Source of the DNA: Mnemiopsis leidyi
Lineage: Eukaryota; Ctenophora; Tentaculata; Lobata; Bolinopsidae
NCBI GenBank assembly: GCA_000226015.1
Contig: JH155592.1
Span: forward strand, 114,470-154,078
DNA: 39,609 nt
Direction of reading: 5' to 3'
In this document: in pieces, positions 13,001-28,000 of the stretch
Position numbering within the stretch: the first letter of the stretch is position 1
Layout of the letters: each line of letters opens with the position of its first letter
Position numbers and translations under genes: made by a program
Notes under the pieces: model-generated
Told to the model about the DNA's origin: nothing
The model's input: the letters and a program-made list of their open reading frames with translations, nothing else
Databases searched by the model: none

Positions 13001-16000
13001 GCCCCAGTCTACATAAGCAACTTATCTATTTAATAACACTCATAGATTTAACCACTATGGATAACCCTAAAGAGTAAATGACATGATATATGAACATGAT
13101 ATATAAACTATGAGACATGATATACGAACTACGAGACATGATATACGAACTACGAGACATGATATACGAATTACGAGACATGATATACGAACTACGAAAG
13201 ACTACTCAAGAAATAATAAACCGAGGGGGCACCCCAGCTTTGGTTGGTACAGCCAAGTTATGAGAGAAGTTCCTCGCCTCCTCGGTAGTATATATAAGAT
13301 TGACCGTGAAGACGGAAAGGGTAGTAGGATGTAAAGGAGAAGTGCTACAATGAAAACTGTAAATGGTTTCAGATGAAGTGCACAACATATTAATTTACTC
13401 ATTATAATTGCACCATAACTTTATTGCAAGAACTATATAACAGGTATGAGTTATTGGTTAAAACTGATAAAAATTAGGTGCTCTTCAGCCGTTTCACCGA
13501 GACGATTCAACGCAACTGTGAAGATTGTTGAGAAGTCTTTCAAGAAAAACCGCCTACATATTGAATCATTGGGAGATCTATCTTCTTAAATTGAAGATTG
13601 GACACCTAAAGTCGCCCAAAGGAAGAAGACTTTAACAGGCATTTTGTACAGGGATCCCGACTGGAATATGGATAATAGATTGCTCTAAATGTGAATATAT
13701 TTCAAAGCTCTCTTTTTTCATCTCTGAAAGGGAAATTTTAAGGACCATAAAATGGCGCTGTAAGTCTTCCTTGGAAATGTCTTTTGTTCATATTAACCCT
13801 TCCTGAGCATTTTTAACTTAAATAATAAGTTCCAGCGTCCTAATCAGATCATGTTTTACCCGATGCAGTAGATATGAGTCAAGGGGTTTATCAAATAATC
13901 TCACTTCATAACACCAGCCACGTTGAGTAACAGGTTCAGTAACAAAATAAGCTGCCCAATGATGATTCGTGCTCTAACTTTGCTGAAATCAGTTCCTTAC
14001 CAGCTAAGTATCGATTTTTATTCGTACATTTATTTAATGTTTGGTATAGAAACTTGGCCTTTTCTCGGTTCAATAGTTTATAGCTAGTCAGTCAGACAGT
14101 CCAATCAGTTGTCCCTTCAAACTTAAAAGTTTCAAGAATCTTTATCACGTATCTTTATCAAGTATCTTTATGAAGTATCCTTATATGATATATGAAATTA
14201 ATATAATGCTAAAAAGGATCATGCACCATCCGTAATTTAATAAATTCACAATAATTATCAACACTTCACTAAAGTTATGCAGGATGAGGCTGCTGACACA
14301 ACCACTAATTCTTGTTGCCATGGTGACGACAGGAGCCGCGCTAAATGCTACGAGCACTGCGGTAAGAACAATACAGGTTTCTAATGATGTACTGTGTGAT
14401 ACCAGAAAGGAGAAAGAATGTCCCACTAACCAGGTCTGTTTACCCAGAACTTATGAAGCAGCTACAGATGGGGTTAAAACAGAAATCACTGGGAAGCTCT
14501 GCGACACCAAGACCAATCACACTGATACATATTGTTATACACTATAACAAACGGCGGTCCAGTCTGTTGCAGGGGTTGTTGCAAACTGGATGTGTGAAAT
14601 GGGGTACTGCGACAGCTCTGTAACTCGGGATTACCCAACATCCTTTAGTAACATCTACGGATAGCTCTGTATCCCAACATCCCTTAAGGTCTACCCTTTT
14701 TGTTTCATGTCGCACTTACAATTTAATAAATCGTATTTCTTTATATTTTAAATTTTCTGTTATATCATATAAGAAAAAGTATATTGTTATCTGTTTTATG
14801 ATATGTTTTATATTGTGATACTTAATGTAAGTAACATTGATTTTCTACTCACTATTTTCTACATACTATAAATTTGTAGTTCCTAGTCCTAGCCAGTCAT
14901 TCTGACGTAAATTGTAACAAAAGGAGAAAGCAAGCCAAACATTTTCTGCCGAATGTGATATTTGAAACAAAGTCAAAGAACATAAATATGGATAAGATAT
15001 TATTCCTAATACGAAGACATGAAATATCGATCGCGTCATTTAAAAATAGGTTTGGTAATTTAAAAACCTGTAATTTGATTGTCATAGACAGGGCAACAAA
15101 AAATTGTTCATTATGTACTTATGTATGTACTTAAAGCTACTTGCAAGTCCCCGAAAGTCTAAATTATTGTCATCAAAAGTTGGCCAGGAACAACGCCCAG
15201 CGTCAGAGAAGAAATTAAAATTCCTAATCAGAAAATTTAAGCCTGAAAGGTCAACTGATTTTGCCTAGCCAAGTTAGCAATTTGCTAATAATATGACGTT
15301 CCTGCAAATTCAAGCGTAGGATTCAGCCAAGGAAGATACACATTTTAATTACATAAGTACAAATTGATAGTATGGAACCAATTAAGCAACTCCTAAATGG
15401 CTAGACAAATCATTTAATTTCTTGATCACTCCAAAACGACGACCTTAAAATCAAGAAACCACGGTACCGTTCAATTTTAATAACAAAAACATATTACCTC
15501 CTCCCATACAAAGTACAGGCACGATTACGAATATGATGACCAGATGACGTCACTAGAATATGATGACGTCACTAGAATATGATGACGTCACTGGAGCACC
15601 AGATCATATAATAATATTAACCATCTCCAATCAAAACACTAACATCAACGACGTCGATGTCAGACTTACTTACGTCTTCAACAAAACACATACGTCAACA
15701 AAACATTTACGTCAACAAATAAGAAGTTTAAGCTTTTAAGTATGACGATTACACAAAACTTCCTTTACTTACGTAAAATACCGTAACTTCGTCTAACGTG
15801 CGCCATCACGGTAAAGTTGCTAATGCCAAATGTTCACAAAAACATATTCTCTGTGCCTTGGTCAGTATATAAACTTAAGAAATCAAGTAAATATAAACAG
15901 TTCCTAGATCATTCCAAAAGAGAACTCAAAGAAACAATACGATCGTCCTTTCTCGAAGCATTCTGATTGTCTCCAATCAAAGTTATTAAATATCACGTGG

Positions 16001-19000
16001 GCTTCATTATAATCGTGACAAATATGACCAAATCTATTCGAACACAGACGTCGGGAATGAAAGGAAAACGTCAGGAATGAAAGGAAAACGTCAGGAAAAA
16101 CGACTGTGTTGTTTTCTTACACAAGCAAGTCGACCACGCGTACTTGGCTCCACAGAGTAGAAGTTGGAATGGCCACATTTTCACAAAACATACATAAACT
16201 CATTAATATTATGACTGTGTCAGAAACTCTAGAACTATATGCCGCTCCTTCACAATGCTTATTGTCGGACCGTGTTTTCTTGTGAAACATAACAGTGACT
16301 TTACGGGAATTTTGTCTGTTGGCACTCACTTTGCCTCCCCGTTTTGACAAGGAGGCATGTCCGCCTTGTGGCTAACGTCTCATGGAGCTTCTCCGGATTG
16401 CAGGCATAGACTGTACCCAGCTGGGCTGGGGGTTCGCCAGGTTGGTACTTCCGGAGGACATAACGTGGTTATGGCCCTGGTGGATCGGTGATGTCCCGAA
16501 GGACATCTACCATAGTGATCCGTCATCGGAGAACTCCTGGAACCCATCGGGAGTCAGGTGTCGAGACACCCTACCGGAAAAGTGGTAGTGAATACTACGA
16601 GGAACTTCCACGGCATTTTGCTTGAGGTCCTGCTTGGCGATCCTCGAGATTTGGTCTTGCGATGGGTGTGTGTGAGGGGATCGAGCTGAGTGTGGTATTA
16701 CTCGATGTCTCGATCTATCTACTTTCTGGATCCTCACATGCCGGGAGGAAATAGCACTTCAGGCCCGAGTTAGGAAGGATCAAGAATACTCAAACTAACA
16801 CAAACCAACACCAATTAGCTCCATTTTCACTAGAAACGGAATTATTGATTAAAGCACCAAGTAGCATTTAGGCCTTGATAAATAGGTTTTGTAAGTAGTA
16901 TTAGTTATAACAGTTTGACGTAGAGGTACCATATGAAAAGTATTATCAGTCTAGTTACTTATAGTTTAGTGGGTCAATAGACGGATGAGTATAGGGCGTT
17001 GTCTGCTAGATGCCGCTATACATATCATATCAAACAAGCTAGTGCTTAGTAACTAGTGCTTAGCATCTAAGTTTGAGTGTTTAAAACTCCTTGTCATAAG
17101 GATTAAGGAGAGATATTCAAGGTCGTTAAACCCAAACTACCAAGCTTTTGGGACTTAAACCGACTACATCCGCCAGTGTTTGTCCGCCACAGACACGTCA
17201 TTAACTTGAGGTCAGCTGACGCTTCGCCAGGTTCTGCCAACACTAACTTTGGTAAAACTCAACAATTTAAGTGTTGTTTTCTTATGATAGAGATTGCGAC
17301 TATTACTTACTGTAATGAAAAAAATTAAAACATCCCTTTGTCTTAGAACCAAGAAAACCTATGTTAACTTAGAATTGCAAATCAAATCTGCTTAGTCGAT
17401 TTTTGAATCTGTCTTTGATCCTTGTGGAGTGATTCAAAATTCTTAAAGTTAAGACACCCATACCCAAAAATTAGCTTATATCATGTCCCCCTTATACTGA
17501 TAAATTAAGATTGAGGGTACCACTAGTCAAATTCAACATAGCTAAACAAAATACGCCTTTCTCACTTCCCACATTTGGAATGAGCTTCCAGTAAAAGTAT
17601 CTGAAAAATGCAAGCCTAATATGAGTGACCTGATTATACCGGGGTCTACAAGAAATTCTAATTTGAGTGTGTCTACTGCATGCATAAAAAGAAATTGTCA
17701 ACCATGTCGCACGCACTTGCAAGCGCTCAGATTATCAACGCTGTCATGAGCTCGCGGTCGATGAGACGTTTGTTGGGTATGGTGCTCTTAATTATAAAAT
17801 TAGTTTCTTGAACTTTACATCTCTTTGTTATTTTCCGTTTTGATCTTTTTAATCAATCGCATTACACAGAGCATTGCTTTATGCTGTTGTTGGAGCGATT
17901 ATGATGAAGTCGGAAATATAACAAAGCTCATAACCTTATTCTACAGATTACTGATTTACTGAGTCATCTTGCGCAGCATTCAATTTGCAAATTTCAGCGT
18001 GATCAAAGACAGTCACGTTAAGATGATCGAGGTATTCATGCTCGAACAAACCCTGATTTGACATCAGAAATTCAGTTCCTCCCGTATTTTCTTTGATACT
18101 AGGTTTTTATCAGTATGAGAACATTAGAAAACATTCGTAGAATTAACAGCTTCGCTCTTGCCTCGAATTAACTTATCTACAGAGACGTGTCAGATGTCAG
18201 CAAAATCCATTGGGCATACCCGTCAAGAAATGGTCAAAATTTTTGTTAATTAATCATAATTTACGTCAGCCGTCTGAAGAGACAGAATTCTAAAATCATA
18301 TCAGTGTTGAGAGAAAATTCCAAGTAATAGCTAACTTTAAGTAAGGAGATACTTGTCTGGGGTGAAAATTTCATCCCCATGGCTCCCAAGTAAACGAGTA
18401 TTGCTTTAGTTCAAACAATCAGCAATATAAAATCAATGAAAAGTGATTTAATTTTATTGGCCAATTGCCAAATTATTATGTACCTTTAATATAATAATAC
18501 GTGCGGGTTGTCATATAAAATGGTCCTCGTGGTATTTACAGCTTTACAAATATCACGTGTCATAGTAAAGAATCACGTGGGATGCAGCTACGCGGTATTC
18601 AAACACGAGACTGTATGTCTGTGCCACAAGTTCTTAGCTTGACAGGTACTAAACAAGTAGTATAATCTGGTCTATAGAAAGTATACCTGGCAATACCATT
18701 GACATTTATAGACTACTTGTCTACTGGACTCTTGCTCAGGTCCTCTTACACGACAGATTACCTTAAAATTAGACGCTAGTAGTCTATTTTTAAGTTGGGG
18801 CTGGTAAATAAACTGTAAAGGGTTGACCAACCCCTGTTTTTAACATCTTAAAAAACAAACCAGGGCAAAATCTTTCTTAAAATGTAAATCACGGTTTTAA
18901 GCCACTAGAGGGTATGATTTTTTCTCCTGAAATAAAAGGTTGAAGCCCCCCCCCTTACCCAATTGACTCTATAAAATATCAAAAACTGTTCTGACCTGCC

Positions 19001-22000
19001 CACCACATCATGAGCTGAAACTTGCAAGGTATCTTCTGCCGGAGCCCCAAGTTCAGGAGTCCGGATAACGGGAACACGTTTATTATCCTCGCTACACCTG
19101 CAGGTATCATGATTAATCACAGCGCCAAGTGTAGAAATTCTTCTGGTTGGATCCTTATTATCTTAAATCAAGATTCAAGACCAGCAAATTCAAAACAGTT
19201 TAATGATTAACCTAAGCGTATTAACCTAGGTGTATTAACCTACGGTATTAACCTAGATGTATCAATAAATGCTAAATATTACCAATCGCAAGGAAAGAAC
19301 ACACGATGAATCCCGGTCTCCATATGTGTCCATCGTAAGTAAACAGGAACAACCCAATGTACGAGAACACAAAGTTCTCCGCCAGGAAGTTGAGAGTTTC
19401 AAACAACTCGAATACGCGCTTTTTGGAGTCGGCAGAGAGGTTCCGGGAAGTGTAGTGAGCCTGTGTGATAGCGCAGAACAGGATACCCACAATTCCTGGT
19501 AGAAGGGGAGTTATTGACTCAGAGTTTCTGAGAGACAGGGTGAGTTATTGACTCGTATTGTGAGCTGTTTTACTCGCACATTTGTTTGATACGTCACCAT
19601 TTGGTCGCATCTTACTTCTCGTGTGTCAATGACCGTTCATTGAATTGTTTGAAAATTGATTGGGGATATCACTGACTTCAGTGGCAGCTTTAAGGTCTTA
19701 ACTTCAAAGTTAAAGTATCAATTTAACCCAAATTGTCCTTGTTTGATGTTTCCACAAACCTGTAAAGCCAGCAGCCTCTGAAAGCAGGAAGGAGGAATAA
19801 CTCATTAATGTAAAAAGTGACGTTTCCATAACAGGGAAATCGCAGAGCCGAGTTAGCTTCGTAATCATTGATGTGATAAGACCTGAAGGGGTTTATAGTT
19901 TTGTGATCAAAAGTAGGGCAAATTTTGTATAATTCTGTAGAATCATGCAAAGATAGTTGGACAAACTCGTGCTTAGTTGAAATCATCTTACGGCTTTTTA
20001 GAAAAACAAATCGCTTTAAAAAACACCTTAACTTACCGACAGTTGTGCCAATGAAGAAAGAACCAAAGAAAGTGAGACAAAACTGTCCAACACAGGACAG
20101 GAATCCTACTGCACTGAACGTCGCGTTTTTGTATGGAGCATAGGATAACACTGACCTGGGATTGTTTGTTGTTTATTTAAAGTTAGGTTCGGTGGAAAAT
20201 GAGTACGAACTAGCATTAGCAAACCTTGTAGCGATAGCCGCATAATTAGGGTCTCAGTGATGTCACGAGAAAGTTTGTTTCGAAATTGCCTACATTTACC
20301 AGTTAACTGTTCTTCACTAAGTTGATTTAAAGCCTGACCCACAATTTCACTTCACGTTTAAGGTTTAGAATCCCACAACGAATGTGATAAATTTGAGGTT
20401 GAGCACAAGCGAAACCATTGGTATTGTCATTTGTCAATGTAGAATTAAGATAAGCTTTGGACTTGTAATAAAGGTAGAAACATGTACTTAAGTAAATAGT
20501 TTACATGTAGTAAAGTAAATAGTTTAACACTTACTCGAAAAGGACAATTGCGACAGCGTCGTTCATGACAGATTCACCAAATATTAGAGCGTACAAGTCT
20601 ACATCCACATTCAGTTCAGCAAATATTGCGAGTACGGTTACTGAAACAGAATGTAACATAAACATGAGCATAAACTTTAAGGAATAGTTTGCGGGACTGC
20701 AAATTGTAGTAGAAAGTTATGTTAATGAATTTAAAAGTGTGACAATTTATCTGGGCTGCCTGACATTATAAGCAGTGCGAACCCGCGCGTACTAATTTTA
20801 AACCATGTGCATTGCGCGCACTAACAGTAGTCTTGATGCCACCGCGCTATCCATCCAGATTTCCGGAAGACCCTTTCTTAATATAATGCAAACAAGGTGA
20901 CAGGTGTCCAACTTATTATCACTATATACACCGAACAATTATAGCCGTAACTTAATGTATAACAGTGCAATGCGGTACCATTTATAATCCGATTATACAC
21001 AAAGGATACAGAGCTCATCTCACAAAAGCATAACAATCATCATTGCGTTCAGAGACATGGTCACTCGTTTAGCACGCTAACGGTAGTTTTAGAAAAAGTC
21101 TCATTTAGCGAGCAGTAAGACAATTAGGAAAGACGGTCGATTCTATCAATGTGTTTACTGCACGATCTTTTTACAGGGAACTGGATCATAGGGGCTACAT
21201 GATGTGTGGAAATTGTGTGTAGAAAGTTGTTGCAAACTTGCAAATTGTCTGGGTAAACCAGGAAGTAAAATGAAAAACAAGGTATTTAATGTTAACATAG
21301 TACGGTATTGAAATTACCTGGATCTGTAGCTGAGATTAGAGCTCCAAATAGTAGACACTCAAAAAATATAAACTCTTCCTTTAGACCATCTTCCATTCCC
21401 GTTTGACAGTACAGCCACATGATCGCTCTGAAATATTTAGGGATAATCAATCAAGCGTGTAAGGAGTTTATTTATTTATTGATACAACAATGGTGATAAG
21501 GATTCCTTATTAAGGAATGTACACTTTCGAAATTATCCACACAGTCGATAATACTTTTAAAGCCCTCTTTGTGTGCCTATTTTGTGGCTTTTTCCATGAG
21601 GGACACCTTGAGGAAGGTTTTTACCTCATGCATTATGGTAGGTCCCTGAAATCCTAAAGCCCCCTTCAGTACCATGCAATTTGCACACAAGAAAAATTAC
21701 CATAACGTTAGTGTTTACACCTTTGGCAAGCCTATCCACAGTCCTCATAACAATTCGTTTTCAAAAGTACCAACAAAAAGTACCAACAAAAGGTACAGTG
21801 AATGTACACGGTAACTGCACCATAGTGTGAAATACAGGTACTGTCACATTCACAAGACTTCTGTTAACATTCCACACCGTATAACCACTTCCTTCAACAG
21901 TGACAGTGTGTCTTTAGTGGTTGGTAGTTGAACTTCTATTCCACTTCCTACACGATACATTGCACATGCACCTTAAGTGATTCGTAGGAACGAAGTTATT

Positions 22001-25000
22001 GGGGAATGGTTCTCACGAATAATCTTCTGAATTAGCAGATAGCTACATGAATGAACTCTGGAATATATCTACACGCCACAAACACAATGTTTGTTTAACT
22101 TGCACTCTTTATATGAAGAAATAATGAACTGATGTACATGATGGTGTTTAGTTAAGGTTAATAGGTGTAAGGTGACTAATGTTCTAATCGCCAGGCGCCT
22201 TATAAACTCAAAGGCCACAACAGATAACGGATAATCTATAATTGTCACTAGCTTCTTCAGAATAGTGTACCACTTTTTATGATTGACCAGAGCAATATTC
22301 TGAAATAATTTATAGATATCCACAGAATAATGTCATCCGAATGTAGGGCCGGTAGCTCAATTGGTAGAGCACTCATCTAGACAATGCAGAGGTTGTCGGA
22401 TCATACCCGACTCGGCACGGTGCCGGCCCATGAGTTTTCTGATTTGACTATCAGTGGAAATCGTGTCCGTTCAAATATCTGCTCCGTACACATCATGTAG
22501 CTTGGTTGATCCTTCGGCCCACCCACAACATAACACACCCGTTAACATTCAGTGCACACCTCTGGGAGTCGAGCTTGCTCGAAATGAGGACCTGAAAAAG
22601 GCCCCCTCCCCACTTGAAACCACAGTCATCCGAATGTATCCGCGCTCAGAATAACCAACGTTCTGTGATTTTTAAAAGTTTTCATCCAGCACTGCCGAAA
22701 CCATCTTCTCCCGACTCCCGGACACTTGAGCAGAGAACAGAGAAATCAGTCCTGAATGACAAGGGACGGCTCGTGATTGGATATTGGATAACGTTAACCC
22801 ACGTATCTGACTGCAGATTTGTTATTGGACGACATATTACTCAATACACGACATCATAGCTTTACAGAGATGCTGGAAAGTTAAAGTCCAGATTAAGCTA
22901 GACACTCTAGCTCCACATTAGGACTACCTACACTACACGACTGTTGAGGATCTAGAGATCAGTGTATTCGTCCTGCACGCTAGAAAGTTACTATTCCAAT
23001 CCGTGCCAAGGATCAAGTAAATATCTGAAAGATTCCTGTTCTGGACTACCGGATAAATGCCGTGCTACACTGATCACTTCTTCAAGATTCCATGGGGCGA
23101 GTTTTTAAAGAAGACATGTACCATGCAGTGTTGTTAAGTGGTGAACCACATGGAGTGTGTTTTGTACCGATATATAATACCTATATACTGTATACCGTAC
23201 ATTTGTACTTTTCCAGGGTACACACTTAAATATAATTTACAGTGTTTACAGTGTTCACTCTTGAAATAGATATTATACAGCGCACACACTTTCAGGGCAC
23301 CTGAACAGATCTCATAGTGCAGTGTGCGAATACCTGAAAATACGTACACAGAGTACAGAGTGCAGAGTACAGATTACAGAGTACAGTGTACAGAGTACAG
23401 AGTACAGAGTACAGAGTACAGAGTACAGTGTACAGAGTACAGATTAAAGAGTACAGAGTACAGAGTACAGAGTACAGATTACAGATTACAGAGTACAGAG
23501 TACAGAGTACAGAGTACAGAGTACAGAGTACAGAGTACACAGATTACAGAGTACAGAGTACAGAGTACAGACTGAGGACATGTTATTGGGTACCTGGAGC
23601 AGATAAAGTAACGAGTTAAGGGGTTCAGGAATCAATAGATAGTCATGACCCACAGCTACTACAAACATACGGATTACAGGCGCTACAACAAACATAACAA
23701 ATATGTACTGGTATATTCGTACCGACCTCTGACATTAAAACTTACAAATTTAACTACAAATTGACTTATTTGAAATACTGAGTGTCAATAATTAGGCACT
23801 GCCCCTCTTGTTAATGATAAACCCAACTGTAAACTTTACTAGACAACTGACAAGACTAGTTATCTTTAATCGTGTTTGTAGTCTATGAAATACCTAGATG
23901 GGTATTAATAAAATACCTACAGCCCCTTGGTAACATGTATCTAAATTCTAAACCCGCCTCAAAGTTTGCAACTATTGACAACAATTTCTACTACAACTGT
24001 TTGTTGCCGGTAAAGTTGCTGAAGAGGAACAGTTCATGCAGGACAGTAAGAGTTAATAGTGTTACAACAACACTTCCTGTACTGAGTTTTACACTGTCTA
24101 CAAGACATACAGTAAACAGTTTACACTGTCTACATGACATACAGTAAACAGTTTACACAGCGTGTTTGTACACACAACTGTAAAACTTCACTACGTTAGA
24201 AACACTGAGCTGGTAAGAAAGGAGCAGCCAGGTAAAGTATTTACTTATAAAGTTAAGTCACGGTGCGATCTTAATCTCTTTATCTTCTTATCTCTTTATC
24301 TCTTTATCTTCTAATCTTTTAATCTTCTAATCTCTTTATCTTTTAATCTCTTTATCTTCAAATCTCTTAATCTTCTTATCTCTTTATCTTCTAATCTCTT
24401 AGTCTCTTTATCTTCTAATCTCTCAATCTTCTTATCTCTTTATCTTCTTATCTCTTTATCTTCTAATCTCTTAATCTTCTTATATCTTGATCTCTTAATC
24501 TTCTAATCTCTTAATCTTCTAATTTTTTGATCTTCTAATCTTCTAATCTCTTAATCTTCTTATCGCTACAACTGCTCTTAATCTAAAGTCCGGGTTTACT
24601 TTCCACTTTCGTTCCGTGATGCAGATTGCAGATGCCAACAAAGCATACTCCTAACAACCAGAGAAAAATCTCAGCAGATTTTCTACAGTCTGAGTTTGAA
24701 ACTAAATAAGAGAAGGCACCTGCCCTCACACTAATGACACACATCAATAATTCAATAGTTCAGTGTTACAGATGTGATCCTGGTCAGCAGCACAGAGACT
24801 TAGTTTGTAAACTTGCAGAGCAGCAGCTGATTTTGTAATTCTGCTACCACAACAGAAACCATGATAATCATTAATTCATTAGTATATATACAGAGCTAGA
24901 GAGATAAAGAGAGAGTGTGATTAGTCAAGGCTGCATGCTTCGCTGACTTTTCAGTAATTACTTATCATGCTCCTAGCGCAGTAAGTGTAAGACAAATAGA

Positions 25001-28000
25001 CTGAATGTTGGAGTTTCTGACTATTTCAGTTTACTAGATAAATCACTTTTCATCCATTATTTATGAGAATTATAATTTAGACATATCTCATAAATAAACT
25101 TGAAAATATTACCCGAAGTGCCTGGTGTTTGTGCTAAAACTTGGATCAAATAACGACCATGTCTAAATTTAACCCACACTTATAGTAACAGCTCTGCTCA
25201 GCCTCTTGAGATTACACCTCTGAAAACATAACTGATTGGTGGCGAAGTGATCACGTGACACATTAAACGCCTCCTGATTGGTCAGAACGGAGCTCCCGCC
25301 GGACTGTAGTGTAAATAATGACAAGCGGAGTGGAGATGGGACAGTGGACACAACTTCAGGTAATAGAGTAATAGCTGATACACCTGTTTTAAACTGGGAC
25401 ATATGTATACAGCACTCAGGTAAAGTGTAGAGTAGCAGCTACTGAGCAGATGAGTAGATGGGAGGGTGTAGAGGGGAGTATATTTTTGGGGAGGATATTT
25501 TTCACTTCAAAGCTTGCCGAGATTTCTTTCGAGCGGAAGAAAACGATGTTTGAACCCCTGGTTTAAAAATTTAAAATTGCCGAATTTTTAAAATAATCAC
25601 TGTTTCATAGAGGTAAAGTTGACCACGAAAGATATCGTTAGTATTTGCACATTTGCTGGATCTATATTTATACTCCCTAGGCCTAGTGGCTCGTACCTGG
25701 TATTTTCATTCCACAGTGGGCAGTGTAACAGTGACTTAATACCACCTACATGCTAATTATACAGTACTAGAAGACTACAGTACAGAGAGTGAGAGAGGAC
25801 CGGGCAAGAAAGCAGCTTAGCAGGGTTCTGAGACAGGAGTTAGCGGGATCTCGCTAAACGAAGCAGATTCTTTATCTTACAATAGTACCTAGTACCTTGT
25901 ACCTACTACCTAGTACCCACTATCTAGTACATCACTACTCAATAGGTTTAGTGTATATGGTGGGTGTAATGTGTGTTTTGTATAATTGTATAGCACTAAA
26001 ACAATGTTGTATTGTAAGATATTCTTACAACTCTACCCCAGCTATTCCATTGTATTGTGTAACGCCGGGTATACACGATACTGCTGAGAGAGCAGCATGA
26101 GATCCATTGTATTCAATATTGTATATACATCGGGAGAAATCACACCTTTGAGCTTGTCGTAAAGTTGTAAGTTACCATGGTAACGGTAAAGAACCGAGTA
26201 AGTGGCTTGCCATCTGTTGAGACTATTATTTAAAGGAACTTACTTGTTAAGTATACTTTGGCAGGTTTGTACTTTATAAAATGTTACGGTGGCTACGTCG
26301 TGTATTACAAACAACGAGTCCTGTACATTCTCATGTATATAGTACATAGTTACATAGTACATAGTACATTATACATTGTGCACAGTAAATCGAAAACTTT
26401 GGCGAGAATTCGAAATACTAGTGATTAAGAAACCTTGGCTAGAATTTGTGAAAACCTGAGAAACTTAACACACTGTATTTAAGGAAATAAGGCTTATGTG
26501 ATGGAACTCGAAAGAGGGCATTCTTCAAAATCTTAGTTATGAATAGGACTATAATGTACGTAAGCATCCTTTTTCTGCGATATTGCAAGAGGTATAACAG
26601 CTGTCATCTTCTGGCTGAACAATAACTAGAAATGTCAGCATTTGCTCAAAAAACTCGTGCTTCACCATTCTAGACTACAGGAGAATGTGTTTAAAATATT
26701 TCTGGAATTTCCCGGAATTGCTGCATTCATGGACTGTGAAACGGTCCATGTGAAGTGCACCATTTTCACCAGCAATTTATACCTAACTAAGATCAAGAAG
26801 TTGGATAAGAAAATATACTCATAAAAATGTAGGATCTTATAAAAAACTAAATGTAAGTTAAGCTCCAATAAATTTTACATCAATAGCTTTCTTCCAATTG
26901 CAGGCTGCAGCAATCTTGGCACCTTGCATAAAACCACGAACATTTCTGCAAAACGCATACTCATGCTTGTGAAACTCGTAACGACGAAGATTTACAACTC
27001 TTCTCGAGAACCGGAATGTCACATCCCTTATTTACGTTGATCTTCCCCCGCTACTGGAAACTGATTGGAGAGCTTGTCGATTTCCTCTTCTTACAAGCAG
27101 GAGTATAAACGGTGCTGCTTTCCATGATAGACTACAGAGGGATGGGGAATCAAGAATTTTAAGTGTTACTGACACTGCATGATAGAGTCGTTCATGTGAG
27201 TTGATCATGGTCACGTGACATGCATGAGATGAGCGTTTCTAATTCGGCATTACCATTGTTTCTTGTCTGCTGGAGTTTCCTGGATATTTCTCTCATAAAC
27301 CGTTCAGTTGTGTTCTATATTGGGTGTTATCGTATCTACTTATTTAAAACTCATGCAGCAGAACCGATATTAAAACACCAAAATGAGCGGTAACAACAAA
27401 ACCTCAGAAGATGCTAACGCACTGGAGGCTGGCATAGAAACAGTAGCCTGTGAGATCTCCCAGAAAGTCAGCGCAAACCCAGGCCTAGCTGGTCTCCCTT
27501 CCATGGACGACTTGTTTGTCAGGAGCAACAAGATCCTCGCCCTCGTCAAATCGGGTGATCACGTGGCAGTGGAGAAGTTCCTGTCCGAGAGAGGACACAC
27601 CGTCGTCATCACACCCAAGGTAGGGTGTCCTGCTATCCACTACTCCAAGTTGAACCCGGTAAACGTGGTGGATGACAACCTGGACAGTCCCCTCATCTTG
27701 GCGGTGAAGGTAGATTGTAGGATGGTGGATATTGTGTTGAAGTACGGAGGTAACCCTAATCACGTCAACAGAGATAGGGACACTCCGCTCAGTATTGCAG
27801 CTAACAGAGGTGACAGAGATGTCATTGATGCTTTGTTAAGGGCGGGAGCTAACTTGAGGTATGGTTTGGGTAGTTGCTAGGTAGTTGCTAGGTAGTTGCT
27901 GATTGGTTGCTAAGTTTTTGCTGGATATTTCTTAGATAGCAGCAAATTCCAAAAGCAAACATTCAAGTGCGTAAGTCTTGATAGAATTCATTGTATCCAA

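Larger units (their letters stand above)
7136..18995 (-). other. Exchanger intron 11 (11.9 kb), host of the GPCR
   Basis: Exon 11 and exon 12 share a split Gly codon, so no exchanger exon is missing here. It contains the GPCR, the candidate secreted peptide, minisatellites at 9944-10151 and 13112-13195, CRE-like sites at 15545-15590 and a GC-richer patch at about 16330-16750. I see no gene in 9002-9943, 10152-13080, 14731-15540 or 16751-18995. Confidence 0.8.
22639..27382. other. Repeat-rich sequence upstream of TRPC-A
   Basis: No gene seen. Holds a GAGTACA array (23345-23571), a 32 bp doublet (24088-24160), a TCTTTATC/TCTAATC pyrimidine tract (24269-24565), a CCAAT/E-box cluster (25235-25281) and scattered GTAC-rich words near 25740, 25890 and 26340. 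Confidence 0.65.

Noticed and set aside
13110..13334. 74-codon ORF with Arg-His-Asp-Ile-Arg-Thr-Thr repeats
   Set aside because: The repeated half is the 21 bp minisatellite; the rest has no domain.
21465..21990. LINE fragment on the minus strand suggested by an AATAAATAAATAAA tail near 21470
   Set aside because: No reverse-transcriptase reading frame or target-site duplication could be seen; the tail alone is not enough.
22346..22430. tRNA gene
   Set aside because: Acceptor-like ends pair, but the T-arm is not adjacent to the acceptor stem and the anticodon stem has only three pairs. The flanking duplications show it is the head of a longer inserted element.
23292..23695. Tyr-Arg-Val-Gln and Leu-Tyr-Ser-Val repeat ORFs on both strands
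   Set aside because: Produced by the GAGTACA heptamer array; open on both strands for the same reason.
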